Below, in pieces: positions 1-9,028 of a DNA stretch of 39,745 nt (its first letter is position 1; every line of letters begins with the position of its first letter). The translations under genes and the position numbers were made by a program. Below the pieces are notes generated by a model. The model saw only the letters and a list, made by a program, of their open reading frames with translations, was not told where the DNA came from and did no database searches. The DNA is from a bacterium (lineage in GTDB: Bacteria; BMS3Abin14). The stretch spans positions 1-39,745 of the forward strand of contig JARGFV010000011.1 of NCBI GenBank assembly GCA_029210545.1, given 5' to 3'.

Positions 1-270
<270 letters not shown>

Positions 271-318
271 GGCCGACAACGGCTTTCGCAGGTTAATATC
301 AGGAGGATCGGCAAGGTG

Positions 319-630
319 ATGGACCAGCAGAAGATCAGAATCAAGCTAAAGGCGTATGACTACAGGATCCTGGATACCTCGGTCAATGAGATCGTGGAAA
401 CCGCCAAACGTACCGGCGCCAGGGTCTGCGGACCCATCCCGTTGCCGACAAGACGCAGCATCTACACTGTGCTTCGCGGGCCACACATCGACAAGAAGTC
501 CAGGGAACAGTTCGAGATCCGTATCCACAAGCGCATGCTCGACATCGTTGATCCCACCCCCCAGACCGTCGATGCACTCATGAAGCTGGACCTTTCCGCA
601 GGTGTGGATGTGGAGATTAAACTCTCGTAA
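319..630 (+). CDS. rpsJ: 30S ribosomal protein S10
   Basis: The 103-residue product matches S10 along its full length ([54 protein letters not shown]). S10 binds 16S rRNA in the small-subunit head and is also the NusE antitermination factor. A perfect AGGAGG lies at 301-306. The ATG at 319 was chosen for its fit to family N-termini. A GTG at 316, directly before it, is slightly better spaced from the ribosome-binding site and would add one residue. The next gene, 14 bases on, is rplD rather than the expected rplC. Confidence 0.97.
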   Translation: MDQQKIRIKLKAYDYRILDTSVNEIVETAKRTGARVCGPIPLPTRRSIYTVLRGPHIDKKSREQFEIRIHKRMLDIVDPTPQTVDALMKLDLSAGVDVEIKLS

Positions 631-644
631 GGGGGTAAAGGAAC

Positions 645-1265
645 ATGCCACAGATGGACCTCCTAAATATCAAGAATGAAGTCGTGGGCAAGGTTGAGCT
701 TGCCCCGTGGTGGCAGGAATCCGGCAACCCCTCCCTCATCCACCAGGCCGTTACGGCGGCCAGGGCGGGGGCAAGGAGAGGGACTCACGCCTCCAAGGGC
801 CGCGCTGACGTGTCCGGTGGGGGAAGGAAACCCTTCCGCCAGAAAGGGACGGGCCGCGCACGGCAGGGGACGATCCGCGCACCTCACATGAGGGGCGGGG
901 GTACTGTCTTCGGACCACAGCCCAGGGACTACAGCAAGTCCATAAACAAGAAGATGTCCCGCAAGGCCCTCCAGGGCGCTCTTGCCTACAAAGCGGCCAC
1001 CGATAACCTCGTGGTCCTTGAGGAACTCGTGCTGGAGGCGCCAAAGACAAGGGAGTTTGTCGCGGCCATGGACCGGTTCGACGTGATCAGCGCTCTCGTC
1101 GTGGTTGATCAGATCACCGAAGAGCTCATGAGGGCATCGTCCAACCTCACCTGGATAAAGGTCGTGATTCCTGAAAACGTCAACATCTACGATGTCCTGT
1201 TGTTCGAGAAGTTCATCGTGGCCAGTAAGGCGCTTGAGGCGCTGGAAGGAGCGCTGATCGCATGA
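645..1265 (+). CDS. rplD: 50S ribosomal protein L4
   Basis: This is a 206-residue L4. It has the extended-loop motif [20 protein letters not shown] (about residues 60-80), which reaches the wall of the peptide exit tunnel, and the globular L4 fold around it ([25 protein letters not shown]). Length is normal. In most bacteria rplC precedes this gene, but here rpsJ does. The stop codon overlaps the rplW start by four bases (ATGA at 1262-1265), so the two are translationally coupled. Confidence 0.97.
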   Translation: MPQMDLLNIKNEVVGKVELAPWWQESGNPSLIHQAVTAARAGARRGTHASKGRADVSGGGRKPFRQKGTGRARQGTIRAPHMRGGGTVFGPQPRDYSKSINKKMSRKALQGALAYKAATDNLVVLEELVLEAPKTREFVAAMDRFDVISALVVVDQITEELMRASSNLTWIKVVIPENVNIYDVLLFEKFIVASKALEALEGALIA

Positions 1266-1552
1266 GACCCTACGGTCAGGTTATCATCAGGCCCCTTCTG
1301 ACAGAGAAAAACGCTGTCCTGAAGGAGACCCTCAACAAGGTGGCCTTCGAGGTTGCGCCCAACGCCAACAAGATCGAGATCAAGAAGGCTGTGGAAGAGG
1401 CGTTCAAGGTGTCGGTGGATTCGGTCAACATCCTCAATGTCCGCGGCAAGATCAAGCGCCTGGGCAGGAGTTTCGGCAAACGCCGGGACTGGAAGAAGGC
1501 AGTGGTGACCCTGAAAAAGGGCAGCACCATCGAATTCTTCGAGGGGATCTAG
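1262..1552 (+). CDS. rplW: 50S ribosomal protein L23
   Basis: This 96-residue L23 sits at the exit of the peptide tunnel, where trigger factor and SRP dock. It shows the family pattern VIIRPLLTEKNAVLKE at the N-terminus, VAPNANKIEIKKAVEEAFKV in the middle and the basic loop GKIKRLGRSFGKR. It starts inside the rplD stop codon. Its own TAG stop (1550-1552) forms the edge of a palindromic repeat at 1551-1583, so the repeat abuts or supplies the stop. Confidence 0.96.
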   Translation: MRPYGQVIIRPLLTEKNAVLKETLNKVAFEVAPNANKIEIKKAVEEAFKVSVDSVNILNVRGKIKRLGRSFGKRRDWKKAVVTLKKGSTIEFFEGI

Positions 1553-1583
1553 GAGTCTGCCGAAGAGATGCACGCAGACTCCT
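1551..1583. repeat. Palindromic repeat (CTAGGAG family), short form
   Basis: AGGAGTCTGC at 1551-1560 pairs with GCAGACTCCT at 1574-1583: a perfect 10-bp stem with a 13-base loop. It is a diverged short relative of the elements at 8219, 15744, 26898 and 39618. Together with an A-rich stretch it widens the rplW-rplB gap to 118 bases, unusual inside an S10 operon. Confidence 0.75.
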
Positions 1584-1670
1584 GGGTATAAATATCCATC
1601 AACCCGGAGTCAAATGAGTTCTTGAAAAACAGCGAGAAATGAAAAGGACAGGGCAAGGAGCGATAAGAAT

Positions 1671-2495
1671 ATGGCTATCAGGAAACTGAAACCTACATCG
1701 CCGGGACGGCGGTTCCAGACGATCAACGATTTTGCCGAGGTCACGACCAGCAAGCCCGAAAAGAGCCTCCTCGCACCTCTGAAGAAAACCGGGGGGAGGA
1801 ACAACACCGGGCGGGTCACCGCATGGCAGAGGGGCGGAGGGCACAAGCGCCGATACCGGATCATCGATTTCAAGAGGGACAAGTTCGGTATCCCGGCCAG
1901 GGTCCGCTCCATCGAGTACGATCCGAACCGCAGCGCCTATATCGCTTTGCTAGTTTACGCCGACGGAGAGAAACGCTATATCCTGGCTCCCCAGAACCTG
2001 AACGTGGGGGACGAGGTCATCAGCGATGAGAAGACCGATATCAGGCCCGGAAACGCCATGAAACTGCGTAATACGCCTTTGGGGACCCAGGTCCACAATG
2101 TGGAACTTAAAGAGGGCAAGGGCGGACAGATGGTACGCAGCGCTGGGAATTACGCCCAGCTCATGGCCAAGGAGGGTGATTTCGCGACCTTGCGGCTTCC
2201 CTCGGGAGAGATACGGATGGTACGTCTCGATTGCATGGTCACGGTAGGCCAGCTGGGCAACACCCAGCATGAGATCGTTTCCATTGGTAAAGCCGGCCGT
2301 TCAAGGTGGCTGGGCCGCAGGCCCAACGTGAGGGGCGTTGCCATGAACCCCGTCGACCACCCCATGGGCGGCGGCGAGGGGAAGAGCTCCGGCGGACGGC
2401 ATCCCTGCACACCTTGGGGTAAGCCGACAAAAGGCTACAAGACCAGGAGCAAAAACAAGAATTCTGACCGCTATATCGTGAAGCGGCGGTCCTAG
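1671..2495 (+). CDS. rplB: 50S ribosomal protein L2
   Basis: The 274-residue L2 is full length. It begins [20 protein letters not shown] and carries [15 protein letters not shown] (residues 56-70). Near the C-terminus is the peptidyl-transferase-proximal block [20 protein letters not shown], with the conserved histidine, then a basic tail ending VKRRS. L2 is needed for subunit association and tRNA positioning. The start ATG follows AAGGAG at 1655-1660. It is separated from rplW by a repeat element. Confidence 0.97.
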   Translation: MAIRKLKPTSPGRRFQTINDFAEVTTSKPEKSLLAPLKKTGGRNNTGRVTAWQRGGGHKRRYRIIDFKRDKFGIPARVRSIEYDPNRSAYIALLVYADGEKRYILAPQNLNVGDEVISDEKTDIRPGNAMKLRNTPLGTQVHNVELKEGKGGQMVRSAGNYAQLMAKEGDFATLRLPSGEIRMVRLDCMVTVGQLGNTQHEIVSIGKAGRSRWLGRRPNVRGVAMNPVDHPMGGGEGKSSGGRHPCTPWGKPTKGYKTRSKNKNSDRYIVKRRS

Positions 2496-2510
2496 ACCGG
2501 GAGGATTGCG

Positions 2511-2792
2511 TTGGCCAGGTCCATAAAAAAAGGTCCCTTCGTGGACGACCACCTCACCAAGAAGGTGCAGACCATGGAGGAAAGCGGGGAGAAGAGGGTC
2601 GTCAGGACATGGTCGAGAAGGTCCATGATCCTACCCGAGATGGTCGGGTACACTTTCGCCGTCCACAACGGGAAAATCTTTGTGCCGGTCTTCGTCAGCG
2701 AGAACATGGTAGGCCACAGGCTCGGCGAGTTCTCGCCCACGAGGACATACAAGGGTCACACGTCAAAGGCTGACAGGAGAGGCAAGAGGTAA
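2511..2792 (+). CDS. rpsS: 30S ribosomal protein S19
   Basis: The 93-residue S19 starts at TTG 2511, preceded at good spacing by GGGAGG (2499-2504). No ATG fits the conserved N-terminus ([14 protein letters not shown]). Further family blocks are [20 protein letters not shown] and [14 protein letters not shown]19 binds S13 and 16S rRNA in the head of the small subunit. It lies 15 bases after rplB. Confidence 0.96.
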   Translation: MARSIKKGPFVDDHLTKKVQTMEESGEKRVVRTWSRRSMILPEMVGYTFAVHNGKIFVPVFVSENMVGHRLGEFSPTRTYKGHTSKADRRGKR

Positions 2793-2818
2793 GCTTGTCT
2801 TACCAGCGAGGATAAGTC

Positions 2819-3151
2819 ATGGAATCGACTGCAAAAGCCAGATATGTCCGCATTGCCCCGAGAAAACTCAGGCTCGTGATGGACATGGTTAGAGGTAAGC
2901 CGGTGGAAGATGCTCTTCGCACCCTCGGGCTTGTGAGAAAGAGCGCGTCGCCGGTACTCGCAAAGGTGATCAAGTCTGCCCTGGCCAACGCCGGGAACAA
3001 CCACGGTATGAACACGGACAGCCTTTTCATCAAGGAGGCCTATGTCGATGAGGGGCCGACCCTTAAACGGTTCATGCCAAGGGCTATGGGCCGGGCGACT
3101 GCGATCAGGAAAAGGACGAGCCACATCACCGTCGTCCTTTCCGAGAAATAA
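2819..3151 (+). CDS. rplV: 50S ribosomal protein L22
   Basis: This is a 110-residue L22, an exit-tunnel protein whose long hairpin contacts all 23S rRNA domains. [20 protein letters not shown] at the N-terminus and the hairpin-tip region [20 protein letters not shown] near residues 80-100 are characteristic. The TAA stop at 3149-3151 flows directly into the AGGAGG ribosome-binding site of rpsC. Confidence 0.96.
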   Translation: MESTAKARYVRIAPRKLRLVMDMVRGKPVEDALRTLGLVRKSASPVLAKVIKSALANAGNNHGMNTDSLFIKEAYVDEGPTLKRFMPRAMGRATAIRKRTSHITVVLSEK

Positions 3152-3161
3152 GGAGGAGATT

Positions 3162-3818
3162 TTGGGCCAGAAAGTCCACCCGAAGGGGTTCCGCCTGGGG
3201 ATCATCAAGGACTGGGATTCCCGCTGGTACGCTGAGAAGGATTACGCCAAGCTGCTCCACGAGGATATCCGTATCCGCGGCTTTATCAAGGAGAGGCTTT
3301 TTAACGCGGGTGTTTCCAGTATCATCATCGAAAGAACGGCCAAGCGGGCCAGGATCAACATCCACGCCGCGCGCCCTGGGATCATCATCGGTAAGAAGGG
3401 CTCCGAAGTGGAAGTGCTTCGCCGCGAGATCCAGAAGATGACCGACAAGGACATCTTCATCAACATCGTCGAGGTGCGCAAGGCCGAGATCGAGGCCCAG
3501 CTCGTGGCTGAGAACATCGCCGGGCAGCTGGAACGGAGGGTCGCTTTCCGCCGTGCCCTCAAACGCAGCGTGTCTTCCGCACTGCGGTTTGGCGCCGAGG
3601 GGATCAAGGTCATGGTGGCCGGCCGTCTTAACGGGGCTGAAATGTCCAGGCGCGAGTGGTACCGGGAGGGGAGGGTTCCCCTGCAGACCCTTCGTGCCGA
3701 CATCGATTACGGCTTCGCAGAGGCCCATACTACCTACGGGATCATCGGCGTGAAGGTCTGGGTCTTCAAGGGTGAAGTGACCGACCAGAGCACCAGCAGG
3801 GATGAAAGCAGGGCCTGA
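3162..3818 (+). CDS. rpsC: 30S ribosomal protein S3
   Basis: The S3 start is TTG 3162, giving [13 protein letters not shown] at the N-terminus and 218 residues. An AGGAGG sits at 3151-3156. The frame is open 120 bases further upstream inside rplV, but that part shows no S3 similarity. The KH type-2 domain carries the RNA-binding loop [12 protein letters not shown], and the C-terminal S3 domain has the conserved [21 protein letters not shown]3 lines the mRNA entry channel. Confidence 0.96.
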   Translation: MGQKVHPKGFRLGIIKDWDSRWYAEKDYAKLLHEDIRIRGFIKERLFNAGVSSIIIERTAKRARINIHAARPGIIIGKKGSEVEVLRREIQKMTDKDIFINIVEVRKAEIEAQLVAENIAGQLERRVAFRRALKRSVSSALRFGAEGIKVMVAGRLNGAEMSRREWYREGRVPLQTLRADIDYGFAEAHTTYGIIGVKVWVFKGEVTDQSTSRDESRA

Positions 3819-3891
3819 CATGGGCCTGGCCAGGATCAGATAAGACCAGTGATGAGGGCGCCCGAGAAGGGGGCCATTGGGAGACAGCGTC

Positions 3892-4308
3892 ATGTTGATG
3901 CCAAAGAAAGTCAAATTCAGGAAGCAGATGAAGGGCCGTATGAGGGGCATGGCCATGCGCGGCAACAAGCTGAGCTTCGGCGATTTCGGTCTTCAGGCCC
4001 TGACCCCTGGATGGATCACCGCGAGGCAGATCGAGTCCGCACGTATCGCCATCACGAGGCACGTCAAGAGGGGCGGTAAGGTCTGGATCCGGATCTTCCC
4101 GCACAAGCCCATCACCAAAAAGCCTGCCGAGACGCGGATGGGTAAGGGTAAAGGCTCCCCAGAGGCCTGGGTAGCCGTGGTCAAGCCCGGCCGGGTCCTT
4201 TATGAGCTCGAGGGCGTGACGGAAACCGTGGCCCGTGAGGCCATGAGGCTCGCTTCCCACAAACTTCCCATCAAGACGAAGATCCTTGCCAGGGAGGATG
4301 TGCGATGA
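3892..4308 (+). CDS. rplP: 50S ribosomal protein L16
   Basis: L16 of 138 residues, near the A-site of the peptidyl transferase centre. The ATG at 3892 gives [20 protein letters not shown], matching family N-termini. A GTG or ATG slightly upstream would add residues with no counterpart. Conserved blocks are [20 protein letters not shown] and [20 protein letters not shown]. The gap after rpsC is 73 bases, longer than its neighbours'. The gene overlaps rpmC by four bases (ATGA 4305-4308). Confidence 0.96.
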   Translation: MLMPKKVKFRKQMKGRMRGMAMRGNKLSFGDFGLQALTPGWITARQIESARIAITRHVKRGGKVWIRIFPHKPITKKPAETRMGKGKGSPEAWVAVVKPGRVLYELEGVTETVAREAMRLASHKLPIKTKILAREDVR

Positions 4309-4511
4309 AAGCCACTGAACTGAAGGACCTGACTCTGGACGAGCTTCGCCAGAAGGAAAATGACCTTAATTCTGAACTGTTCAACCTTCGTTTCCAGCTC
4401 GCCACCAGCCAGCTGGAAAACCCCATGCGGCTGCCCCTGACACGGAGAGATCTCGCGCGGGTCAAGACTGTTATCGCCGAGAAAGAGCGTGCGGCCGAGA
4501 GGACTGAATGA
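4305..4511 (+). CDS. rpmC: 50S ribosomal protein L29
   Basis: The 68-residue two-helix protein L29 lies near the tunnel exit. It has the typical opening [20 protein letters not shown] and the ending [15 protein letters not shown]. It is coupled by four-base overlaps on both sides, to rplP upstream and to rpsQ downstream. Confidence 0.95.
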   Translation: MKATELKDLTLDELRQKENDLNSELFNLRFQLATSQLENPMRLPLTRRDLARVKTVIAEKERAAERTE

Positions 4512-4780
4512 TGCCAGAAGCCATCAGCACAGAACGGAAGATCATTGTCGGAAAAGTGGTGAGCAACCGCATGGAAAAGACAGCCGTGGTCCAGGTACAG
4601 CGGCGCTTTGCCCACCCCGTTTACAAGAAATTCGTGAGCAAGCGGGTCAAATACAAGATCCACGACGAACAAAACGACCTCAAAGTGGGTGACACTGTAC
4701 GGATCGTGGAGACCAGGCCTCTGTCGAAAGACAAGAGGTGGCGTCTCCTTGAGATCCTCGAGCGGGCCCCGCAGGACTGA
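4508..4780 (+). CDS. rpsQ: 30S ribosomal protein S17
   Basis: The 90-residue S17 is an OB-fold 16S rRNA-binding protein. [43 protein letters not shown] and the final [20 protein letters not shown] are family hallmarks. Two ATGs are adjacent (4508 and 4511). The first overlaps the rpmC stop as ATGA and is preferred for coupling. Confidence 0.96.
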   Translation: MMPEAISTERKIIVGKVVSNRMEKTAVVQVQRRFAHPVYKKFVSKRVKYKIHDEQNDLKVGDTVRIVETRPLSKDKRWRLLEILERAPQD

Positions 4781-4808
4781 TCGAGCTTCGCCAGAGAGGG
4801 ATTGAGAG

Positions 4809-5177
4809 ATGATCAAGGTTGAGACGGTGCTGGATGTGGCCGACAACAGCGGTGCCAAAAAGGTCCTGTGTTTCAGGATCCTCGGCGGCTCGAAGCGAAA
4901 GTCGGCAAGCGTGGGCGATGTTATCGTGGTTTCCATCAAGGAAGCCGCGCCGGAATCGAAGGTTAAAAAGGGTGACGTCCACCGGGCCGTCATCGTCAGG
5001 ACAAAGAAAGAGGTCCGCAGGGCGGACGGATCCTACATCCGTTTCGACAACAACGCTGCGGTTATCATCAACGAGGCCCGGGAGCCTGTCGGGACCCGTA
5101 TTTTCGGCCCCATCGCCAGGGAGCTGCGCGGGAAGAACTTCATGAAGATTGTTTCCCTCGCACCTGAGGTCCTCTAG
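4809..5177 (+). CDS. rplN: 50S ribosomal protein L14
   Basis: The 122-residue L14 is full length with the expected start [20 protein letters not shown] and the motifs [22 protein letters not shown] (here [17 protein letters not shown]) and [15 protein letters not shown]. It forms part of the subunit interface and the translation-factor site. It begins 28 bases after rpsQ and is followed 9 bases on by rplX. Confidence 0.97.
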   Translation: MIKVETVLDVADNSGAKKVLCFRILGGSKRKSASVGDVIVVSIKEAAPESKVKKGDVHRAVIVRTKKEVRRADGSYIRFDNNAAVIINEAREPVGTRIFGPIARELRGKNFMKIVSLAPEVL

Positions 5178-5186
5178 GAGACTGCC

Positions 5187-5507
5187 ATGGCCGGGATCGC
5201 CATCAGAAAAAACGACTTCGTCGTCGTCACGGCGGGTAAGGAAAAAGGGAAAAAAGGCAAGGTCCTGAAAATCCTCAGGGAAAAGGACCGGGTTATCGTC
5301 GAGAAGGTGAACTTTGTCAAGCGACACCAGAAGCCCTCAAGTGCCCAGAAGCAGGGCGGGATCATCGAGCGCGAAGGTTCGCTGCATCTGTCCAACGTCA
5401 TGCTTTTCTGTGAAAAATGCGCAAAGGGTGTCAGGGTCCGCAGGCAGCGCCTCGACGACGGCAAAGTCGTCAGGTTGTGCGCCGGCTGCGGTGAATCCTT
5501 TGATTGA
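5187..5507 (+). CDS. rplX: 50S ribosomal protein L24 with two CxxC pairs
   Basis: L24 of 106 residues initiates 23S rRNA assembly. The KOW motif is near the N-terminus (VVVTAGKEKGKKGKVLKI), followed by EKVNFVKRHQKPS. The C-terminal half has CEKC and CAGC pairs about 25 residues apart, the putative zinc-binding form of L24. The length is usual for the zinc form. Confidence 0.95.
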   Translation: MAGIAIRKNDFVVVTAGKEKGKKGKVLKILREKDRVIVEKVNFVKRHQKPSSAQKQGGIIEREGSLHLSNVMLFCEKCAKGVRVRRQRLDDGKVVRLCAGCGESFD

Positions 5508-5523
5508 CCGGGAGTGATTCTCC

Positions 5524-6063
5524 ATGAATGAGATCCAGAGAAAATACAAGGAAGAGATCGTGCCGGCCATGATGAAGACGTTCAGCTACGTCAACATCAT
5601 GGAGGTCCCCAGGGTTGAGAAAGTGGTCCTCAACATGGGGCTCGGAGACGCCCTGGAAAATGCCCGGGTCCTGGACACCTCCATGGAGGAACTTGCCAGG
5701 ATCACCGGCCAGAAGCCCGTTCTCACAAGGGCCAGGAAGTCCATCGCCAACTTCAAACTGCGTGAGGGAAACCCCATAGGATGCCGGGTCACCCTGAGAA
5801 AACAGCGCATGTACGACTTCCTGTACCGCCTTCTCAACATCGCCCTTCCCCGTGTCAGGGACTTCAAGGGGGCCTCTCCCCGCGGGTTCGATGGCCGGGG
5901 CAACTACACCCTGGGTGTCCGCGAGCAGCTCATCTTTCCTGAGATCAACTACGACGATGTCGAGAAGATCAAGGGGATGAATATCACTATTGTCACGTCC
6001 GCCAAGACCGACGAAGAGGCGAAGGAACTCCTCAACCTCTTCGGTGTTCCGTTCAGGAAGTAG
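5524..6063 (+). CDS. rplE: 50S ribosomal protein L5
   Basis: This is a 179-residue L5, which binds 5S rRNA and the P-site tRNA in the central protuberance. Conserved segments are [58 protein letters not shown] and the closing [20 protein letters not shown]. It starts 17 bases after rplX, and rpsN follows 13 bases after its stop. Confidence 0.97.
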   Translation: MNEIQRKYKEEIVPAMMKTFSYVNIMEVPRVEKVVLNMGLGDALENARVLDTSMEELARITGQKPVLTRARKSIANFKLREGNPIGCRVTLRKQRMYDFLYRLLNIALPRVRDFKGASPRGFDGRGNYTLGVREQLIFPEINYDDVEKIKGMNITIVTSAKTDEEAKELLNLFGVPFRK

Positions 6064-6076
6064 GACTGGAGAAGAA

Positions 6077-6262
6077 ATGGCTAAAAAATCCCTTGTCAAC
6101 AAGGCCAAAAGTAAACCCAAATTCGCTGTCCGCGGATACAACAGGTGTCCCCTCTGCGGCCGTTCAAGGGCTTATTTGAGGCGGTTCGCCATGTGCCGCA
6201 TCTGTTTCAGGAACCGCGCCCTTGCCGGAGAAATCCCGGGCGTCGTCAAAGCGAGCTGGTAG
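6077..6262 (+). CDS. rpsN: 30S ribosomal protein S14, zinc-binding short form
   Basis: The ATG at 6077 (after GGAGAAG) gives a 61-residue protein, [16 protein letters not shown], with CPLC and CRIC pairs 12 residues apart. This is the short, zinc-ribbon (C+) type of S14 (type Z); zinc-free S14 is about 100 residues. The frame continues upstream inside rplE but has no S14 similarity there. Confidence 0.96.
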   Translation: MAKKSLVNKAKSKPKFAVRGYNRCPLCGRSRAYLRRFAMCRICFRNRALAGEIPGVVKASW

Positions 6263-6275
6263 GAGGAAAGCTATC

Positions 6276-6674
6276 ATGTCAATGACCGATCCCATTGCCG
6301 ACATGCTCACCAGGGTCCGCAATGCCCTCATGTCAGGTAAGGAGAAAGTGGACGTTCCAGCGTCCACGGTGAAGGAAGGCATCGCCCGGATCTTGCGGGA
6401 CGAGGGTTATATCATCAATTACAGGGTTATCGAGGATAACAAGCAGGGGATTATCCGCATTACCCTGAAATACGGGGAGGTGGATACGCCCGCCATCGAG
6501 AAACTGCAGAGGATCAGCAAGCCTGGCCGGCGTGTCTACGTGCCCGCAAAGGAGGTCCCCAGGGTCCTCAACGGACTTGGCATCGCCATCCTGTCCACCT
6601 CGAAGGGGATTCTCACCAACCGTGAGTCCAAATTGCAGAACGTGGGCGGAGAGGTCCTCTGTTACATATGGTAA
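6276..6674 (+). CDS. rpsH: 30S ribosomal protein S8
   Basis: S8 of 132 residues starts at ATG 6276 behind AGGAGG (6261-6266). [16 protein letters not shown] at the N-terminus and the C-terminal [17 protein letters not shown], then GGEVLCYIW, are S8 signatures. S8 binds helix 21 of 16S rRNA. In enterobacteria it also represses the spc operon by binding its mRNA; I did not test for a matching mimic site here. Confidence 0.96.
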   Translation: MSMTDPIADMLTRVRNALMSGKEKVDVPASTVKEGIARILRDEGYIINYRVIEDNKQGIIRITLKYGEVDTPAIEKLQRISKPGRRVYVPAKEVPRVLNGLGIAILSTSKGILTNRESKLQNVGGEVLCYIW

Positions 6675-6729
6675 TACCTTCCCGGGCCGCCAGGTACCGG
6701 TACGGGACAACTTTTCGGAGCGATGAGAC

Positions 6730-7266
6730 ATGTCCAGAATAGGTAAGCAGCCAATACCAGTGCCCGGCGGGGTCGATGTGAAGCTCGACAACAGGACCCT
6801 GACGGTGAAAGGTCCCAGGGGGTTTTTGATCCGCGACCTGCCCCTGGGCGTCGACATCGAGATAGACAGCGGTGAGATCCGGGTTCTTCCACCTTCGAGG
6901 CCCAAAGAGAAGACGGCATTTCAGGGGCTGACACGCAGCCTGATCCACAACATGGTGGTGGGCGTTTCCGAAGGGTACAAGAAGGAACTCGATATGGTCG
7001 GCGTCGGGTATCGAGCCATGGCCAAGGGCAGATCCCTGGAGATCCATGTCGGCTTTTCGCACCCGGTGGATTTCAACCTTCCCGACGGGATCACGGCTGA
7101 CGTCGACAAGAGCAACAGGATCACCGTTGAGGGGATCGACAAGGAAAAAGTAGGCCAGACAGCTGCCGACATCAGGGCCCTCAGGCCCCCCGAACCCTAC
7201 AAGGGCAAGGGCATAATGTACGTCGGGGAGAAGATCCGGCGCAAGGCCGGCAAGACCGGTGTCTAG
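6730..7266 (+). CDS. rplF: 50S ribosomal protein L6
   Basis: The 178-residue L6 has two repeated domains. It begins [20 protein letters not shown] and the second domain ends in the signature [21 protein letters not shown]6 sits near the sarcin-ricin loop. The 55-base gap after rpsH is longer than most in this operon but shows no clear structure. Confidence 0.97.
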   Translation: MSRIGKQPIPVPGGVDVKLDNRTLTVKGPRGFLIRDLPLGVDIEIDSGEIRVLPPSRPKEKTAFQGLTRSLIHNMVVGVSEGYKKELDMVGVGYRAMAKGRSLEIHVGFSHPVDFNLPDGITADVDKSNRITVEGIDKEKVGQTAADIRALRPPEPYKGKGIMYVGEKIRRKAGKTGV

Positions 7267-7289
7267 AACGGTTTTCGGAGGATAATAAA

Positions 7290-7658
7290 GTGGGCAGGAT
7301 CGAGGACAAAAAAAGGACCCGACAGGCGAGGCGCACAAGGATCAGGGGCAGGCTCCAGGGTACTACGCAAAGACCCAGGCTGTCGGTTTTCAGGAGCGCA
7401 AGGCACATTTACGCCCAGATCGTGGATGACGCTGTCGGGGCGGTATTGGCCAGCGCATCCACCATGGACAACCAGATCCGTGAGACTCTCAAGACCGGGG
7501 GCAACATGGACGCGGCCCGTGAGGTAGGAAAACTCATCGCCCAACGTGCCGCCAGCAAGAAGATCGAGAATGTGGCCTTCGATCGCGGCGGGTTTAAATA
7601 CCATGGCCGTGTCCAGGCACTTGCCGAAGCCGCGAGGGAAGGCGGACTCAAGTTTTGA
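7290..7658 (+). CDS. rplR: 50S ribosomal protein L18
   Basis: The 122-residue L18 starts at GTG 7290 behind CGGAGG (7275-7280). It carries [33 protein letters not shown] and the C-terminal [20 protein letters not shown]. Together with L5 it anchors 5S rRNA in the large subunit. Confidence 0.96.
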   Translation: MGRIEDKKRTRQARRTRIRGRLQGTTQRPRLSVFRSARHIYAQIVDDAVGAVLASASTMDNQIRETLKTGGNMDAAREVGKLIAQRAASKKIENVAFDRGGFKYHGRVQALAEAAREGGLKF

Positions 7659-7692
7659 CAACCTCGCAATCACACAGGACGATAGGTGCAAA

Positions 7693-8220
7693 ATGGCTAA
7701 AGCGTTAAAAAAACCGCTTCGTGACGTTACGATCGATGATACGGAACTTATTGACAAGGTTGTTTTCATCAACCGTGTAGCCAAGGTGGTCAAGGGCGGG
7801 CGCAGGTTCCGCTTCAGCGCTCTTGTCGTTGTCGGGAACGGCAAGGGCCTGGTCGGGGTTGGGCAGGGTAAGGCCAACGAGGTCCCGGAGGCTATCCGGA
7901 AGGGGATCGAGAGCGCCAAAAGGAGCCTTTTCCGGATAGCGTTGAGCGGCTCCACGATCCACCACCAGGTGATCGGCAGGTGGGGCGCCGCCAAGGTGCT
8001 CCTGAAGCCCGCAAGCGCCGGTACCGGTGTTATCGCCGGCGGGCCGGTGCGCGCTCTCATGGAGGCTGTCGGGGTCAAGGATATCCTGACCAAGTGCCTC
8101 GGAACAAATAACCCCACCAACGTTCTCAAGGCCACCATCCAGGGGCTGCAGTCAGTCAGAAGCCCTGAGGATGTCGCCAGGCTGCGCGGCAAGAAGGTCA
8201 GCGAGATCCTTCACGGCTAG
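7693..8220 (+). CDS. rpsE: 30S ribosomal protein S5
   Basis: The 175-residue S5 starts at ATG 7693 with AGG upstream. It has a double-stranded-RNA-binding-like N-domain ([40 protein letters not shown]) and the C-domain block [21 protein letters not shown]5 helps mRNA unwinding and decoding accuracy. The open frame extends upstream into rplR without S5 similarity. The TAG stop (8218-8220) is the first edge of a repeat element, which separates S5 from rpmD. Confidence 0.96.
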   Translation: MAKALKKPLRDVTIDDTELIDKVVFINRVAKVVKGGRRFRFSALVVVGNGKGLVGVGQGKANEVPEAIRKGIESAKRSLFRIALSGSTIHHQVIGRWGAAKVLLKPASAGTGVIAGGPVRALMEAVGVKDILTKCLGTNNPTNVLKATIQGLQSVRSPEDVARLRGKKVSEILHG

Positions 8221-8377
8221 GAGCCTGTCGGAGAACCCAATACAGGCTCCTGGATAATGGTCGGGTCGGTTCCACATGGTTAAGACAAGTAGCCCAAAAA
8301 AATGAATCAAGGTCTGAAAAAGGACAATGGCTGACACACTTTCCGGCAGCGTGATGAGGTTCCCCGACACGCTGCTG
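8219..8377. repeat. Palindrome pair (CTAGGAG...CACGCTGCTGG) inside spc operon
   Basis: The left hairpin is GGAGCCTG ... CAGGCTCC starting at 8220. The right hairpin is GCAGCGTG (8346-8353) pairing with CACGCTGC (8368-8375). The core GTCGGAGAACC of the left one is the inverted counterpart of GGTTCCCCGAC in the right one, so the unit is an inverted pair around about 90 bases of unique filler. It belongs to the same family as 26898-27108. It inserts about 150 bases between rpsE and rpmD, which are normally almost contiguous. Confidence 0.8.
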
Positions 8378-8394
8378 GTTTGGGAGAGAGAAAG

Positions 8395-8583
8395 ATGGCC
8401 AAGATCGATGTGACATTAGTGAAAAGCACCATCGGCCGCCCCGGCAAGCACGGCATCGTCGTGCGCAGCCTGGGGCTGAGAAAACTGAACCAGACGGTTC
8501 GCCACGAAGACAACGCCTGTATCAGGGGGATGGTCAACAAGGTCTCTCACCTGTTGAAGGTCGAAACCGTGGAGGAAGAATAG
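8395..8583 (+). CDS. rpmD: 50S ribosomal protein L30
   Basis: L30 of 62 residues starts at ATG 8395 behind [25 protein letters not shown], then [27 protein letters not shown], is the standard L30 pattern. Its stop codon is immediately followed by the rplO ATG with no spacer. The gene lies just after the right arm of a repeat element. Confidence 0.95.
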   Translation: MAKIDVTLVKSTIGRPGKHGIVVRSLGLRKLNQTVRHEDNACIRGMVNKVSHLLKVETVEEE

Positions 8584-9018
8584 ATGCTTAGTAATCTCAA
8601 GCCAGCCAAGGGTTCGACAAGGAAAAACCGCCGAGTCGGGCGTGGTCCCGGCAGCGGTGTCGGGAAAACAAGCGGCCGTGGTCATGGCGGTCAGTGGTCC
8701 CGATCGGGCGGTGGAGTGAAAGCAGGGTTCGAAGGCGGTCAGATGCCGCTTCAAAGGCGCCTGCCGAAGCGCGGTTTTACCAACTTGTTCCGCACCGAGT
8801 ATACCATCGTCAACCTCAGTGACCTGAACAGGGTTGAGGATGTGCAGGTCATCGATCCGGACCTCATGGTCAAGCTCAGGCTTGTCCGGAAGGGGATGCC
8901 GGTCAAGGTCCTCGCGGTTGGGGAACTTACGCGCTCCGTAACCGTCAAGGCTCACAAATTCAGCACGGCTGCCGCGGCCAAGATCGAAATGGCCGGCGGA
9001 AAAGCCGAAACCGTCTGA
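8584..9018 (+). CDS. rplO: 50S ribosomal protein L15
   Basis: This is a 144-residue L15. The extended N-terminal arm is basic and glycine-rich ([28 protein letters not shown]), typical of this late-assembling 23S-binding protein. [15 protein letters not shown] follows. The gene starts directly at the rpmD stop and is followed 10 bases on by secY. Confidence 0.96.
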   Translation: MLSNLKPAKGSTRKNRRVGRGPGSGVGKTSGRGHGGQWSRSGGGVKAGFEGGQMPLQRRLPKRGFTNLFRTEYTIVNLSDLNRVEDVQVIDPDLMVKLRLVRKGMPVKVLAVGELTRSVTVKAHKFSTAAAAKIEMAGGKAETV

Positions 9019-9028
9019 GGGGGCCCAC

